A stretch of 64,000 bases of DNA, taken from contig JNVV01000001.1 of the NCBI GenBank assembly GCA_000733355.1, forward strand, positions 3,727,642-3,791,641. Direction: 5' to 3'. Below the pieces are notes generated by a model that ran no database searches, was not told the DNA's origin, and was given only the letters and a program-made list of their open reading frames with translations. This document shows, in pieces, positions 10,258-22,584 of the stretch. The translations under genes and the position numbers were made by a program. This DNA comes from Falciphora oryzae (Eukaryota; Ascomycota; Sordariomycetes; Magnaporthales; Magnaporthaceae). Each line of letters starts with the position of its first letter. Positions within the stretch are counted from its first letter, which is position 1.

Positions 10258-12187
10258 CTAGAGGATGGGATCATCCCTTTGCATGGCAACGCCGCCCATC
10301 GAGAATCCAACTCCGGCCTGCTGCTGTTGGCCCTTGGCATCGGACGTTTGCGAGTTCTGTGAGCTTTCTGAAGAGTTGAGCGATGCTAGAATCGAAGTCC
10401 GGCCATGCTGTACCTGTCCGTCGACTGCTGAGCCATCGCCGGGCCCTTGGGTTGAGACTGCATTTGTGCCCAGTTCATCTTGCTGCTGCTGTTGATCTTG
10501 AAATTGTTGTTGCTGCTGCTGGTTCTCCTGATCCATAGCGGCTTGTTCCTCCTCGAGCTGCATCTTAAGCTGCTGTTCGGCGGCAAGCGCCGCGGCGGCG
10601 CGCTCGACCTCGGCCAGACGCTTAGTCTCGGCCGGGTCGATGAGGTCGTCGTCGTCGCTCCAGCAGGGGTCGTCGTCGGGGATCTCGGGCATGGCCATGC
10701 GCTTCCAGAAGCGGACCTCCTGGCGCAGGGCGGCGTGCTCGACGCGGGACTCGTAGCGGGACGGCTCGGCGTCGTAGCGGGCGCGAAACCGGCGGGCGAG
10801 CTCGTTGAGGCGACCGCCGCGCCCCTGCATGTCCCAGACCTGCTCGCGCAGGCGCGAGTTCTCCTCGCGCGCCTCGGCGAGCTGCTCGCGGTACGACCGA
10901 TGCCAGGCCGAGACGTCCGACACGTTGCGCGACTTGTACTCGTGCGCCTGCCGCACCATGGTGCCCAGCGCCGACGCGTACTGCTGCAGGAGCGCCATGT
11001 TGGTGTCCCTCTCGTGAGTTGCGCGGTCCAGCGCCTCTGACAGGGCCGATACCAGCACGTCAAGGTTCTCCGCTGTGAGGTTGGTAGGGGGTCTTGTTAA
11101 CAATGTGTTACACGCGAGCCTTACTCCCCGGTTACTTCCTCGTGCTAGACTTACGGTTCAGGTCTTCAGCGTTTGTGATAATCTCCTCGTTGGACACGTT
11201 CTGCGCCCTAGCCTTGGACCGGATCTTACCGACCAGGGAGACCACTTCCTCAAGGACTCTCCTGTTGTCCGCCAGTTGCCTACTGAGGTCCTCGACCATA
11301 GCGTAGATGTAGTTAAGCTCTGTCTGGTGGCCGGCCGGCGTAGGGCCCACCATGCCGGCACCCATGTTCCCACCGTTAATACCGTTCATGGTGATTGTGG
11401 CGTTATGGTCCTGGCGAATAAACGGCGCAAAGAACGGAGGGGGTCGGACGTCGGTCTTGCGCCCCTCGTCGCGGGGAGGCAACGGCGGCGGGGGCGGCAA
11501 TAGAGGCGGCGAAGGGTGAGAAGGCCAGGAGCCGTGAGGTGGCGGAGGAGGTCCGCCCGAGTCAAGGGGCCCAAAGACCGGAATGCCGGGGCGACTTTGC
11601 CGCGCAGAGAGGAAGTCGAGACGATCTAGGCCTTGTGGGACTGTTGACGACTTCTGCTGAGCAAATCTGAAGGCCTTCGACTTGGGCTTGCCCTCCGTCA
11701 ACTGGGCCTGAAGTCGCAATCGAACTTTGGGCGGGCCCTGATCTTGAGACCCTGAGGGTGGGCAGCTCTGTGCGGGCAGCTGATCGCGGGGTTGGCGCAA
11801 GAGAAGCACGGGGTCGTCGTCGGCGAAGGGGTCAAGCAGGCTGGCTGGGGTCGAATCGGCGGCGGCAAGAACAGGGTGCGATTGAAGCGGTCTGGGGCCA
11901 CTGGGAGCAGCGGGAGGAACTCGTGGCGCGGCAGAAGAAAGCTCTGTTTGGTGCGACGTAGATGCGTGTGGTGGTTCAATGGGACGGCCCAAAAAATCGA
12001 CCTCGCCGGTGTCCTCAGTGCTAACGTTGTTCAACGCCGCCGCCAGATTTCGCAACCAAGCACGCTGCAAAGCATCGCGGCTCGACTCGCTGTCCAAAGC
12101 AGGGGTTGTGGTGGTGGGTCGATCTGCGTCAGGCGCGCACTCATTGGGCAGAGCGCCAGGGGTGGATCTAACGACCCTGTCGGCCAT
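10258..12187 (-). CDS. Uncharacterised coiled-coil protein with poly-Gln tract
   Basis: I do not recognise this family. Exons are 12187..11155 and 11072..10258 (82-nt intron, GTAAGT...CTCACAG), giving 615 residues. Residues 1-260 are Pro/Ser/Asp-rich and probably disordered, with a Pro stretch (PPLLPPPPPLPP). From about 275 to 500 the sequence is heptad-like and charged (MVEDLSRQLADNRRVLEEVV, EQLAEAREENSRLREQVWDM), strongly suggesting a coiled coil. A short conserved-looking block, FWKRMAMPEIPDDDPCWSDD, sits near 490-510. The C terminus has glutamine runs around 540-560. There is no signal peptide or membrane segment. A structural or adaptor role is only a guess. Start codon is the first in the frame that also lies upstream of the ordered region. 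Confidence 0.85.
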
Positions 12188-12855
12188 GTTGGCTGCGGTG
12201 CAAGGGCTGGGCGTGGGACTAGCGCGAGCGGCGGGGTGATGTTAGCGCATCGCCGTGTGGAAACGGCAGTTGCAAAACTCACTCCCACATCAGTTGCCGA
12301 TCACGACATGCCGCAGCAGGCGCGATACACGGAGACAAGGTCGATGACAGGTGAGGGGCCGTCGAAAAGAGGAAAGAGCAGATGTTTGAAATACGCAATC
12401 TTGTTCCTTGCTTCTCAACTGCTTTCGGAGCATTGCCTGCTGCTACGACGGGTGTCAAGTGGCGAGAGAATCAGGCGGCGACGGAACGGAAGAGCGATGG
12501 AGAGAAAGGAGAAGGAAAGAAGTAATGGTGTTTGTGTGAGTCGGTGGAGGGTAAGAACCGCAAACGAAGACAGGGTCAGAAGACGTCAGAGAAAAAGAAG
12601 AGCAAACAGACCAACCTGCAAGGTTAAGTGTTTGCTGTTGGGACTAGGGACTGCAACTCAGGTTTACAAGTGGCGTGTCTGGCTGTTTCCTATACATTTT
12701 TACTGTTTGCGCCGCGCTATCAGAATCCAATCAGACGAAAGGCGTACCCAATTCTATTCTAGGAAGTCGCGCTCCAGTCCCAATATCCAAGCACGACCTT
12801 AACGGCACACTCCTTTCCGTCCTTCCAAACACATAGGAGCCATATGCATATGCTC
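12188..12855. other. Spacer
   Basis: Presumed promoter and leader of the coiled-coil gene (purine-rich) plus the 3' UTR of the MATE gene. No gene seen. Confidence 0.45.
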
Positions 12856-14596
12856 TCAGACATGGTCCTCAGCAGCGACGGGTCCTGCGCCGCCAGTCTC
12901 CAACTGCCGCTCACCCTCTAGTTGCGCCGCCACCGCCAGCCCGCCGCTCTCTAGTCTTTCTCTCGCCCTCTCCACCTCGCGCTCCCACTTACTCATCCCG
13001 ACGATCACCCACTCAAGAGCTCCTACCAGGTATAGGGCCACGCACTGCCCAATCCACAGGCCCCCAAGCCCCCATCCGTGGAATGCCAGGTATATCCCCA
13101 TGGGCAGCGCGCCGCCGTAATAGCTGAGGATGTTGACCGCCGCGCCCACGGACTGCCGCCCCATGCCGCGGAGCGCGCCGCCGCACGAGCCGTTGAGCCC
13201 GTCGGCGATCTGGAAGAGCGCCACCCACGGCATGACCTCGCCCACGAGCCGGACCACCCTCTCGTCGTCGTTGAACAGGCGCCCGAACACGTTCTTGCTG
13301 CCCCATAGCGCTGCCAGGATCAGGCTACCGTTCAGCACGCTGAGCACCGCGGCGCAGTGCGCTGCCCGCTCGGCGTCGCCCGCCCGCCGCGCCCCCAGCA
13401 GGTTGCCCAGGCGCGACGACGTCGCCACCCCGAGGCCGAACGGGATCGTGTTGATGATCTGGTCCGCCGTCATGATGACGCTCTGCGCCGCGAGCGGGAT
13501 CGTGCCCAGCTGCCCCGCCGCCAGCGCCACGATCTCGAACGCCCACCATTCGGTGCCCACGTGCATGATGCCGAGGAGGGCCAGCTTCACAAAAGGGGCC
13601 ATGTGAGCTGGCCGCAGCGCTCGCCGTAGATCGAACCCGCCCCAGCATTCGTGTCCCCGCACGAAGGCCGCGTAGGCTACGAGCAGCAGAAACGAGACCC
13701 AGTAAGCGATTCCTGTCGCTATGGGGGCGCCGTAGAGCCCAAGTCCAAGGTTATGGATGAGGACGTAGTTGAGCACTGCGCTCAGGGGTGATGTTATCAA
13801 GAGCACGTAGGTCCCGGGCTGGTATATCTCTGTAGGTTCACAAGTATTGTCAGGAAAATGCATCTCGGTTCTCCTCTCACAGCCCTTTGGGTTTACTGGA
13901 CAGTAACACCTTCCGGTCGGAATCTCACGTGTGTCCCAACGCTTAGGAGATTGAAAACTACTTACCCTGGGCTTGTAGATACTTTTTCATTGCCTCAAAC
14001 CAGATGTACCCGAAGCCGCCCGGGATCAAGCATCGCAGGAATCGGGAGCTCTGCACGCAGATGAACTCCTCCTGGCCGAGCGCACGGAATAGGGGCTCGG
14101 AGAACCACCACACACAAGCGACGGCGACGTAAAATGCGGTGAGAATAACGACACCGCGCTGCAGTAGGATCCCGAGGTCGTGTTTGCTGGCCGAGCCTGT
14201 GTAGCTGCTCGAGGCCAGGGTGTCGAGAGCCGTGGTTCCGCCCAGCGCGATCAGCCAAGCGGTCGACATGGCAAACATGTACGAGAAAGCTGCCGTGGCA
14301 AGAGCCTCGGGGCTCAGGCGACCCACGATCAGCACCGACACCGTCTGCACCGAGTTCTGCAGCGTGTAAGCCAGGATCACGGGTATGGAGGTCTTGGTCA
14401 GGAGCCATATCTCGGAGAGGCACTGGCGGTACTGCGAAGGTCTGGAAGCCTCGCTCGCGCCAACCGAGATGCTGTCGGGCGTGGACAGTGTCGACGCAGA
14501 GCCCTCGATAGAGGCAGGCTTGGGCAGGAGACTTGTTGTCTCGGTAGGTTGATTTTCGGTATCGCCCGGCCCTCGGGCATCCTGAGTTGCAGGCAT
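12856..14596 (-). CDS. MATE-family multidrug/toxin extrusion transporter
   Basis: MATE proteins export organic cations or other compounds in exchange for protons or sodium. Exons are 14596..13966 and 13829..12856 (136-nt intron), giving 534 residues. The N-terminal 65 residues are hydrophilic (TETTSLLPKP motif resembles vacuolar-sorting dileucine tails of fungal MATEs). The transporter core follows, with family signatures LTKTSIPVILAYTLQNSVQT in helix 1, TALDTLASSSYTGS, and KKYLQAQ-EIYQPGTYVLLI directly across the splice junction, which confirms the intron. The second half has GIMHVGTEWWAFEIVALAAG and GLGVATSSRLGNLLGA. About twelve membrane segments are visible. Upstream in-frame ATG at 14704 would add 36 residues of untypical sequence, so the inner ATG is preferred. 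Substrate unknown. Confidence 0.93.
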
Positions 14597-16196
14597 TTCT
14601 GAAGTCAAGGGCCACGGCCAGCAAGGCAGGGCATAACACAGAACATCCAGAGAAGTGAAACCACGAGGCGTCTGCCAGAGCCAAATCCCAAAAAGGTACA
14701 ACAAATAATTTCAGTGAAACAAAATGGGAAGCGAAGCAGAAACGAAGAAAAGATAAAGGAAACAAAAAGGCGAGGCTTTCAACAAGGCGTCACTTTCACC
14801 CTTCAGGTTTGAGCTTCGGAATGACGGGGCAGATTGTGTTTAAGGATGCACTAAAATCCAGGTACTGGGTGTCTGGGTAGGTAGATGTAGATAAGACGAG
14901 GGGAAACATGAAATAGCAGGGGAGACTAAGTTGGAGACGGCACTTGCTCGACGAGGTGGACCCTCAGTGATGTGATATAAGGCGACTCGAGTAGGGAGCC
15001 CAGGAGACGTGCCTGCACATTTCCCGCGGGCAGGGCCCCGTCAAGAACGGCAGAGGCGGTATCGAGTGTACTCAGTATGCTATGCAGTGCCCTCTTGACT
15101 CGCTACTCTGCCATTGGCCAATGGGTTCAAGCTTCTGCTTCACCGTCTAGTCATACAGTAAATGCACGACACCTTCGGTTGTTGGCTCTGGGCAGTGTGC
15201 TCGCCCAAACACGGGCAGCTATCTGGGCCCGGTCTTGGCCCGCCCCATCGACCTGCAGTCGTGATAGGGGCCTGATGCGGGCGGAGGTGTCACACGAAGG
15301 GCGCGGGACGGACGGCGGTGACGGGACCCAGCGCGAGCCTTGGGCTTGTTCGGGCGGGGGAAGTCCGAGCCTCGGGAAGCCCGCCCCCGCCGCCCTTATC
15401 TGGGCCCAATGGCGCAAAAGAATAAATGCCGGACGTAGCGTAATGCCATTAGGTCGCCCGGCGATTTTGCCCTGTCTATGCGGCCTTTTGCATTTACCGC
15501 TGCGAGCCCACGGCGTTTATTTACGTAAATCGTGTGGACTGGCTTGTTAGTGAGAGCCGAAGAAGGCATCGATCGAAAGCAGGATGGGAGAAGACGTTGA
15601 AATGTGATGGGAATTTGCTCCTGTGAGAAAATGGTGACCGACTTACACCGTTACACACACAAGCATAAGGCCGCTGGAGGGCACCATCTCATCGCAAAAT
15701 TTAGCGTCTGACCCCCACTGTGCCAGGAGTGAGATTAGGTCATGTTGAGGCTCCAACCCACCAGATGCTTGCCTTCACCGCGTGCAGGGTCAGGAGAAGG
15801 GAAGACGTCAAGGCGCTGTGGATGCAGGAATTGCAATCAAAAGCCGAAAAGAATCTCTCCGGGGCTCGAAGACTTTTCATCCTAACTGCCTGCATGGAAA
15901 ACATATAGAAAAACATGAACACTCGGCCCGAGAAACACCTCGAAGGAACCAGCCTGAACTCCGCGCCTGCTGGGTGACTTGTTTGGGCATTATGGTGTTC
16001 GGAGACAACAATAACAAGATGTGAAAATGGCTGACGAAAAGAACAAGAAAAGAAAAATTAAGAACGTGTTAGAGAGATCAGAAAAGAAGAAGGGGAAGAT
16101 AAGAGCTGAAAAAAAGCAAAAGCATTAGGTACCAGGGAGGCCATTAAAAAGATTATAAACTTCAAAACCCAGCAGCCGCCAATCCGTCACCCGGCG
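14597..16196. other. 1.6-kb spacer upstream of the MATE gene
   Basis: It contains the MATE promoter region and the 3' UTR of the zinc-cluster gene. The stretch 16000-16130 is very A-rich. Short frames lack motifs; no gene or RNA recognised. Confidence 0.45.
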
Positions 16197-19031
16197 TCAC
16201 CATGGCGATATCGCCCTCCCATCCTTCCTCTCACCACCGCCAGTGCCAGCACCGGGGCTGAGGCCCTCTCCAACCCGCCCGCCGGCCGCGTCATCCGAGC
16301 TAGCGCGGCGCTTGCCCTCCGCAACCGCCGACAGCCCCTCCCCAGCCGGCACCGCGGCACTACCACCAACATTGCCGTCCGCCGCCGCCGCCGAGCCACC
16401 GCCGCCGAGCCACTCCTGCAGCCGCAGCGCGGAGCGGAGGGCGCGGCCGGCGATCTCCCAGTTGTCGAGGCTCATCTGGACGCCCCAGATGTTGAGCATG
16501 CTCTTGATGAGGCGGTCGTGCGGCGTCCCCCTCGCCGACGACACGATGGGCAGCACGATCCAGCCGAACACGCCCAGCGCCCCGCGCCACCGCGTCAGCG
16601 ACACCCGCCACGTCGCCGCCCAGAGCCGCGCCAGGTCCGCCCGCCCCACCACGGCGCTGAACGGCCGCCGCGACGCCGCCGCCCGGCAGTACAGGAGCGC
16701 CGCCTGCCGCACCGCCTCGTACATGTAGTCGGGCGGCTCCGTCGTCGTCGTCGTCGTCGTGGCTTCTGTCGTGCTTTGGGGTACCGGCGGCTCGGGCGAG
16801 CCGAATGATCCCGCGTCGTCGGCGTCGGGCGACTCGTGTTTGATGATGACCGGGGTCCTGGCCCTCGCGCTACCGTCTGGTTCCGCGCGCAGGTGCTGTC
16901 CGCCGCCGCCTCCGTCCTCCGACGTGGGAGAGCCGCTGTAGCCACTGAGTGCGGCCCAGTCCCCGACGTTGTCTCCCCAGCCCATCCCATCGTCACCGTC
17001 GCCGTTGTTATGAGACGAGTGCGCGGGCAGCTTGGATATCCTCTCGAGCATCCACGCCGCCAGCTTCCCGAGCTTGCGCAGCTCCGACGCCGACGGGTCC
17101 GGCGGCATGCCCAGCACGCGCGAGATGAGGAACCGCATGTCGTCCAGGATCGAGGCCGTGACGGGGTCGATGGCGAGCGCGTCGGCGCAGTCGGCGAAGG
17201 GGACGAGCGGCGACACGAGCGGCGTGTTGTAGGCGACGCGGAACGGCACGTGGCTGGCCTCGCGGTACTCGAACTCGTCCCCCTTGCGCAGGAACGGCGC
17301 GACCTCGAACGACAGCGCGATGGCCACGTCGGCCACGATGGCCAGCTTGCCCACCAGCCCGTTCATGCCCAGGCACCGGATGCCGCCGCGCAGGCGGATC
17401 ATCTCGCGCAGGCCCCGCAGGTGCGCGCGCAGGTCGCTCGTCTCGCCCCAGTACCACTCGTCCAGGATGAGTTGGATCACGGCCGTGATGGCCTCGTCGC
17501 TCGTCGACGACTGCGACGACCGGAGCAGCTCGTTGAGCATGCGGATCGCCCGGCCCTTGTGCGACATGGTCGTCGTCTTATCGATGTGGCCCGTCTCGTG
17601 GAGGAAGCACGACGCGGTGTAGATGGCGACCTGCGCCAGCAGCGGCGTCTGGATCGCGAACGGGACGTAGAACTTTACGTACTGGTTCTTGTCGGGGTCG
17701 GGGTTTCCGTCCAGGGCTGCTTTGAACCTGGAGATGAACTTGACAACTGTTTGGTTGGGCGTTGTTGACATTAGCAACCCAAGCTTTTGGGTTTGTGACA
17801 GCCAGGATACGAAAAATGGCAGCCCAAGTACGAAGCGGTAAGCAAGCAATGCAGGGTACGCACATATCCGGAGCAGGTCCGCATTCTGCTTCGTCGCCGG
17901 GACCGGCAATAGGCTCATGTCCTGGTGGGCTGTGTCGCCGGGAGGCTGGCTCGTAGGCGCGCCGAGCCGGGCGCTCGTATCCAGCGTCATCAGCCACGAC
18001 ACGATCTCCTCGGTCCTGCCCAGGTTCCAGTTTCCGCCTAGGAAGCGGTCGGGGATGGCGGTCTGTAGATTCACCATGGCGGCCGTCGCTTTTGCAAGCT
18101 GAGGGTGAACCTCGCACTTGGAGCTGCACAGGATGTTTGCCGGGCCGGGGCCGGGCGGCCCCGGCGACGTCATCCACGGGAGCGCCTCGTACGTCGACGG
18201 GCCGGGGAACTGCGTCAGTATGTCGATCCCGGTCCACCGGACGAGCTCGCCGGCGTCGAACCCGGAGCACATGCGCTCGCGCCAGGACCGCACGACGCTG
18301 GGGTCGATGTCGATCCACTCCGAGGCCACCTGCCCGATCTGGAGGAGTGGCAGCTGCTGCGCCCCTGCATTCTCGTGCTTGCCGTCCTCCCCGGGGCCCG
18401 CAGGGATCGTCGAGAGGGTGAAGGCCGGTTGCGGGTCGGACCCTGCAGGGCGTCTGGTGTAACGATGGCGTTAGAATACGTGGCCGCCCGCCGCGCCTCT
18501 CCCTTTCCCCTTCTGGGTGGCTGGCGGGTGTGCCATGTCTTTTTGGCACCAGCAACGAAAGGATAAAGGCGGATTGGGGAGAGCATCATACCGATGTGTA
18601 CTCGGAGTGTATTCGCAGGGTGGCTGTGGAAATCTCCTTGCACAGTTGCTGCAAGGCTGTCCTTGGTTGCACTGCAAGTATCTCGAGGGTTAGAGCACTA
18701 CACTGGATCAAGCTTGTGTTATTCCGTCCCTATTGCCCTTGTCGATTTTGCAGCTCAACCCATCACAAACATGGGCAGAGGGAAGGATCTGAAGACATCG
18801 AAAGCGAGAGAGACCCAACAGTCTGGTTCTTGCCCCAAGAGTGGACGTCGAGGGGTCATGCGGGGGTTCTCCGGGGATACTAGTTCCTTTGTATGCCAGA
18901 ACACGGCATACACAGACACGGCATACACACATACTCACCCTCTGCTTTCTCCTTCTGCATTCCGAGCAGGACGTGGTAGTACGCTCAACACGTGAGCCGC
19001 GCGAGATTCGTATCTGCATGGCTTCGGACAT
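16197..19031 (-). CDS. Zn(II)2Cys6 transcription factor
   Basis: Fungal zinc-cluster regulators bind DNA through a six-cysteine binuclear zinc cluster. Exons are 19031..18939, 18671..18592, 18453..17864 and 17746..16197, giving 770 residues. The cluster is split by intron 1: SCSECRRRKQR from exon 1 joins CNQGQPCSNCARRFPQPPC from exon 2, giving C-x2-C-x6-C-x5-C-x2-C-x8-C near residues 22-51. The third intron (17863..17747, 117 nt, near-3' CTAAT branch) is a multiple of three without a stop, but removing it gives LLRIFVKFISRFKAALDGNP, which reads like homologous regulators. The middle region (SPLLAQ-type block, YTASCFLHETGHID, DEWYWGETSDLRAHLRGLRE) is the fungal regulatory domain. The tail is Gly/Ser-rich. 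Targets are unknown. A long 3.5-kb upstream spacer is compatible with complex regulation. Confidence 0.9.
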
Positions 19032-22000
19032 GGGAAGAAAATGGAACGCAGGCAGCGTTTCGGGGGTGGGTGCGGCGGGATGCTGCTGGATAGAGACAGG
19101 ATCCCTATTTCTGGGCGGCGGCCGTAGGGCTGGCTGGCTGGCTGGCGAAAGGGGGGGTATATCAAAGACTTGGCCCCGCCAGGCCAGGCCTGCATCGCTG
19201 GGCCTCTCCGTGCTCCTGGCACGCTAAAGGGGGGGGAGACCCTTGGGGCGGCCCTGGGTCGAGCCAGAACCTGGGTTGAAATCCAGAGTTTTGGAGGAGG
19301 CGCATGCGAGACGTCGGAAATATGCCGCTTTGGGACTAGCGCCCAGCCTCTCAACGGGCGCCTCTAGGTCTGGCGAGCGACGGGCGCAGCGCGTGAAGAA
19401 AAATAAGCTTGCTTTTGCTGACCAGGGGGAGAAAAAAAAAGATCAAGCCCGCCTGCAGATCACAGAAACAGATTGCGAGGGGCGGCGAGAAAAATGGCGG
19501 CAGTTGTTCGCTCGTCTGGTCGAAGCTCGGTACTTTCCGCCAGGGGCTGCTGTTGGTATAGATGCCTATCCCAAGCGTTGGCGTAGGTACTTGGGTAGGA
19601 AAACTGGTAGAAGAGGTAGGCACATCAAAAGGTGTCCAGTGTCAAGAGAACACGACGAAGCGGCCAACTGACTGCCTGCTTGGACATGGACTTGGGACGA
19701 GGAGCTGTTGGATGAAGTTATATAGTCGACGGGATCGAGCAGAAGAGCAACCAGCGATTCCCCCATCATCTCAAAGCTGGAACGGGCCAGCTCAACAGAC
19801 AAATCCGCCTTGATATATGCAAAATGGCCCCGCCCACTCCTACTTCTCCTTTCTTTTCCCAACAGACACCGCCCACGAGCTGGCTAGTAGAGCGCGCTTA
19901 TCAGGGACGGCCTGTTCCCAGTCCGCCGGGCCATGCAGGGCACACACGCCCCTGTTTGCCGTCACGACCCATTCCTTCCAGGTGCTGGAGCTCGACCCCT
20001 GATTCGCAGGAGCTCCCCGTCTGCTCGACAGGGGCGGTGCACACACACAACCACACAGCTGGCGTCCAGCCCTTGCTTACCTGCCATCAGACTGCCGGAG
20101 GTGGGTGGGTGGGCACCCGAAATGCGTGTGTGGTGGTCCGCTAGATCACCGCATGGACTGCCCCCCGCATGGGACGTGTCGATCCATTTCCAGCCAGCGC
20201 CTTGCAGATCACAGGGTGACATCGTGCGAAAAACAAAAGTGCCCTAAGATCGGGAGCTATGGGGGATGCCTGGAGCTTGAATTCACCACAGCACCGAGAC
20301 GCGACTGTCTCCGGCTCCAGTATTGTGGTTGCCTGGGATCGGAGTGCCCGCGCGACTGAGGAGGGTTTGTGTTTTTCGGCTGCCAGCCAATAGGAGGGGC
20401 CTCCTAAAGTGTGGTCGCGTGATTTCGTGCCCTCTGCACTACCAGCCCAACTCCCTATAATTCAGACCTGTATTTAGGTACATGAGGTGGTAGGTGCCTT
20501 GTGTGGTACCCAAGGCATCAGCAACCCACATGCCCTCTCTCTAGCGTGTCCTAAAACTTGGTCCTGGCCTTGTTCTGGCTGCCTTCTCAAGCCCATGTGG
20601 CTTGGTCCTGATGCCATCCACCTCCCGCCCGGCTCGAGAACCAACCAACCCAAGGCAAAGGGCAAGCCATCGTCTCAGCCTTCCCGCAGGACTCAAAACA
20701 CCCGACCCCGATGGCAGGCCACAAAACGTCGACAATACGAGAAACGGCGAGGTGGACTTGGCGACAGGTCCCCCAGCCAAATATAGCGGTCTGCCTGTGC
20801 CCTCGCAGGGGGGGTTACTCCAGGCGAGGCACCCTCTGGAGCTCTGGCCCCAAATAGCCGAGCTGGTGGCGTTTGTGGCGCTTGCTAGCCCTGCTCAGGC
20901 TAACCTCCTCGTGCGCTCTGGTTGGACCTGCCGCAGGAGGAAAGAAACGACGAAAAGGGAAAAGGGTGAAAGGGAAAGAAAATAAGTGGATGAGAAAAGA
21001 AATAGAGGGTCTAAAAAGAGGCAAAGTTAAAGTAAACGTGATGGAAATGATAACAAGGGAGCAAGAGGAGGAGAAGCGAGATGATGTGTTGAAGCGTGTT
21101 GCAGCTCAAGGACCCTGAATTTAGACCATGTCGCAGGGGGATGACCTGGTTCGTTTGGCTGGCGGTAACTGCCGTCGCAAAGAAACCTGACTGTTCGGCG
21201 GCGAAAAAAGAAAAAAAGAAAAAAAAAAAAGCAATGAAATGGCCATGGATGACCCTCTTGCAAAAATGCCCTGGAGCGTCTGCAAACCCAAGCAGCTGAA
21301 GGCCACGAGACGATCCGGTTGGCCTTTTTTTTTTTTTTTTTTTTTTTTTTCCCGGCAGCTGAGCGCCTCCAAGAAATGGAAGCCAGTGCCACTCGGCACC
21401 ACCATCCATCGCGCGCATCTGTGGTACTTTTCTTTTAGCTTGAGCTGCCCCTAAAGATCGAGATCGTGGCCGCCCGTTGGTGCCAAGCCTTTTTTTACTC
21501 TCACGGCTGTTGCTGGCCCCTGGCTCGTGGCTGGCTGCGGGAGAGCCAAAAAGAGGAACGGACAGACGGACGGACGGACGGACGACCGGTCCATCCCCCA
21601 GACCGGCTCCAGGCCCGACCAGGGGCCCAGAGCGGACTAAGTGGCATGATGGGAGCGTGCCGCCTTTCTTTGCTTTCCTCTGGCTGAAGGAGCTGAAGAT
21701 GAAGAAGCACCAGATTTTTCAAAGTGCCCCACGGACTAGAGATGGCGGCGGCGCGCCAGGGTCCACGAGCGGCTTAGTCTCGACGGAATTTTCCATGCCA
21801 AGCAGGCTCTAAAAGACCCAAGGCACACGCACACATGCCTTCCGGGCAGCAGCTTCTGATAGAGCTTTTGGTTCGCTCTCCTTTTCTTCCTCATATCACC
21901 TCGTTACCTCATCAAAACTAGAACAGGCCTAAGTTGTTTCTGCCAACAGTTCCACCGGAAGACTTTGCTGTAAGTAGAGGCTGCATCGCGACGACCCTGC

Positions 22001-22584
22001 CTGACTCTTTGCTCGCATTTGATCCACAGACGAGGTTCCCTCTCGGCCTTGGCCATGCCTGATGTCATCATCTTCATATACTCCCAGCGATGGGCAGTTG
22101 TAGGGATCAAAGGCCCTTAATCTGACCGGACATTTACCAAGTTGTAGCTGAAAACATGAGCAGTGCCCAAGATACATAATGGAACTGGAAGCGGCTGAGG
22201 TGACAGCTGACGCTCTGATACAAGCCAGGACAGCGTTCGACGTTTTGGTCACAGGAAGGAGAAAACAGGGCTGCTAAATAATGGTATCCGCGGAAGTGAA
22301 CTAGATCAAAAAAATCGTTGACGGGCAACAGCCAGATCATAGAAGGGTGGAAAAATAAACCAGCCATATAGGAGAGAAACTGACAGCTCCAGACGCCTCC
22401 GTTCTTCACCATGTCATCATCAGATAATCATATAAGAAACCCCCGGGGGTTGAATGCTTCAATCCACACATGGAGGTTTTGACAAGAGTCGAGACCGAAT
22501 CATCGGAAAGGAAAGGATAAGAGTCATTAAGAGGGGATGAGAGAAGAGAATAAAAAATAAAAAAATGAGGGGTATTGTGCGCGC
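19032..22584. other. 3.5-kb spacer with homopolymer runs
   Basis: Between the zinc-cluster gene start and the patatin-like gene stop. It includes an A-rich run at about 21205-21230, a T run of about 29 nt at 21325-21351, and a GGAC tetranucleotide repeat at about 21564-21585. I find no conserved protein motif or RNA gene in either strand. Confidence 0.45.

Noticed and set aside
14597..14704. 36-residue N-terminal extension of the MATE protein
   Set aside because: The extension is hydrophobic and unlike the hydrophilic N termini of fungal MATEs; the inner ATG at 14596 fits better.
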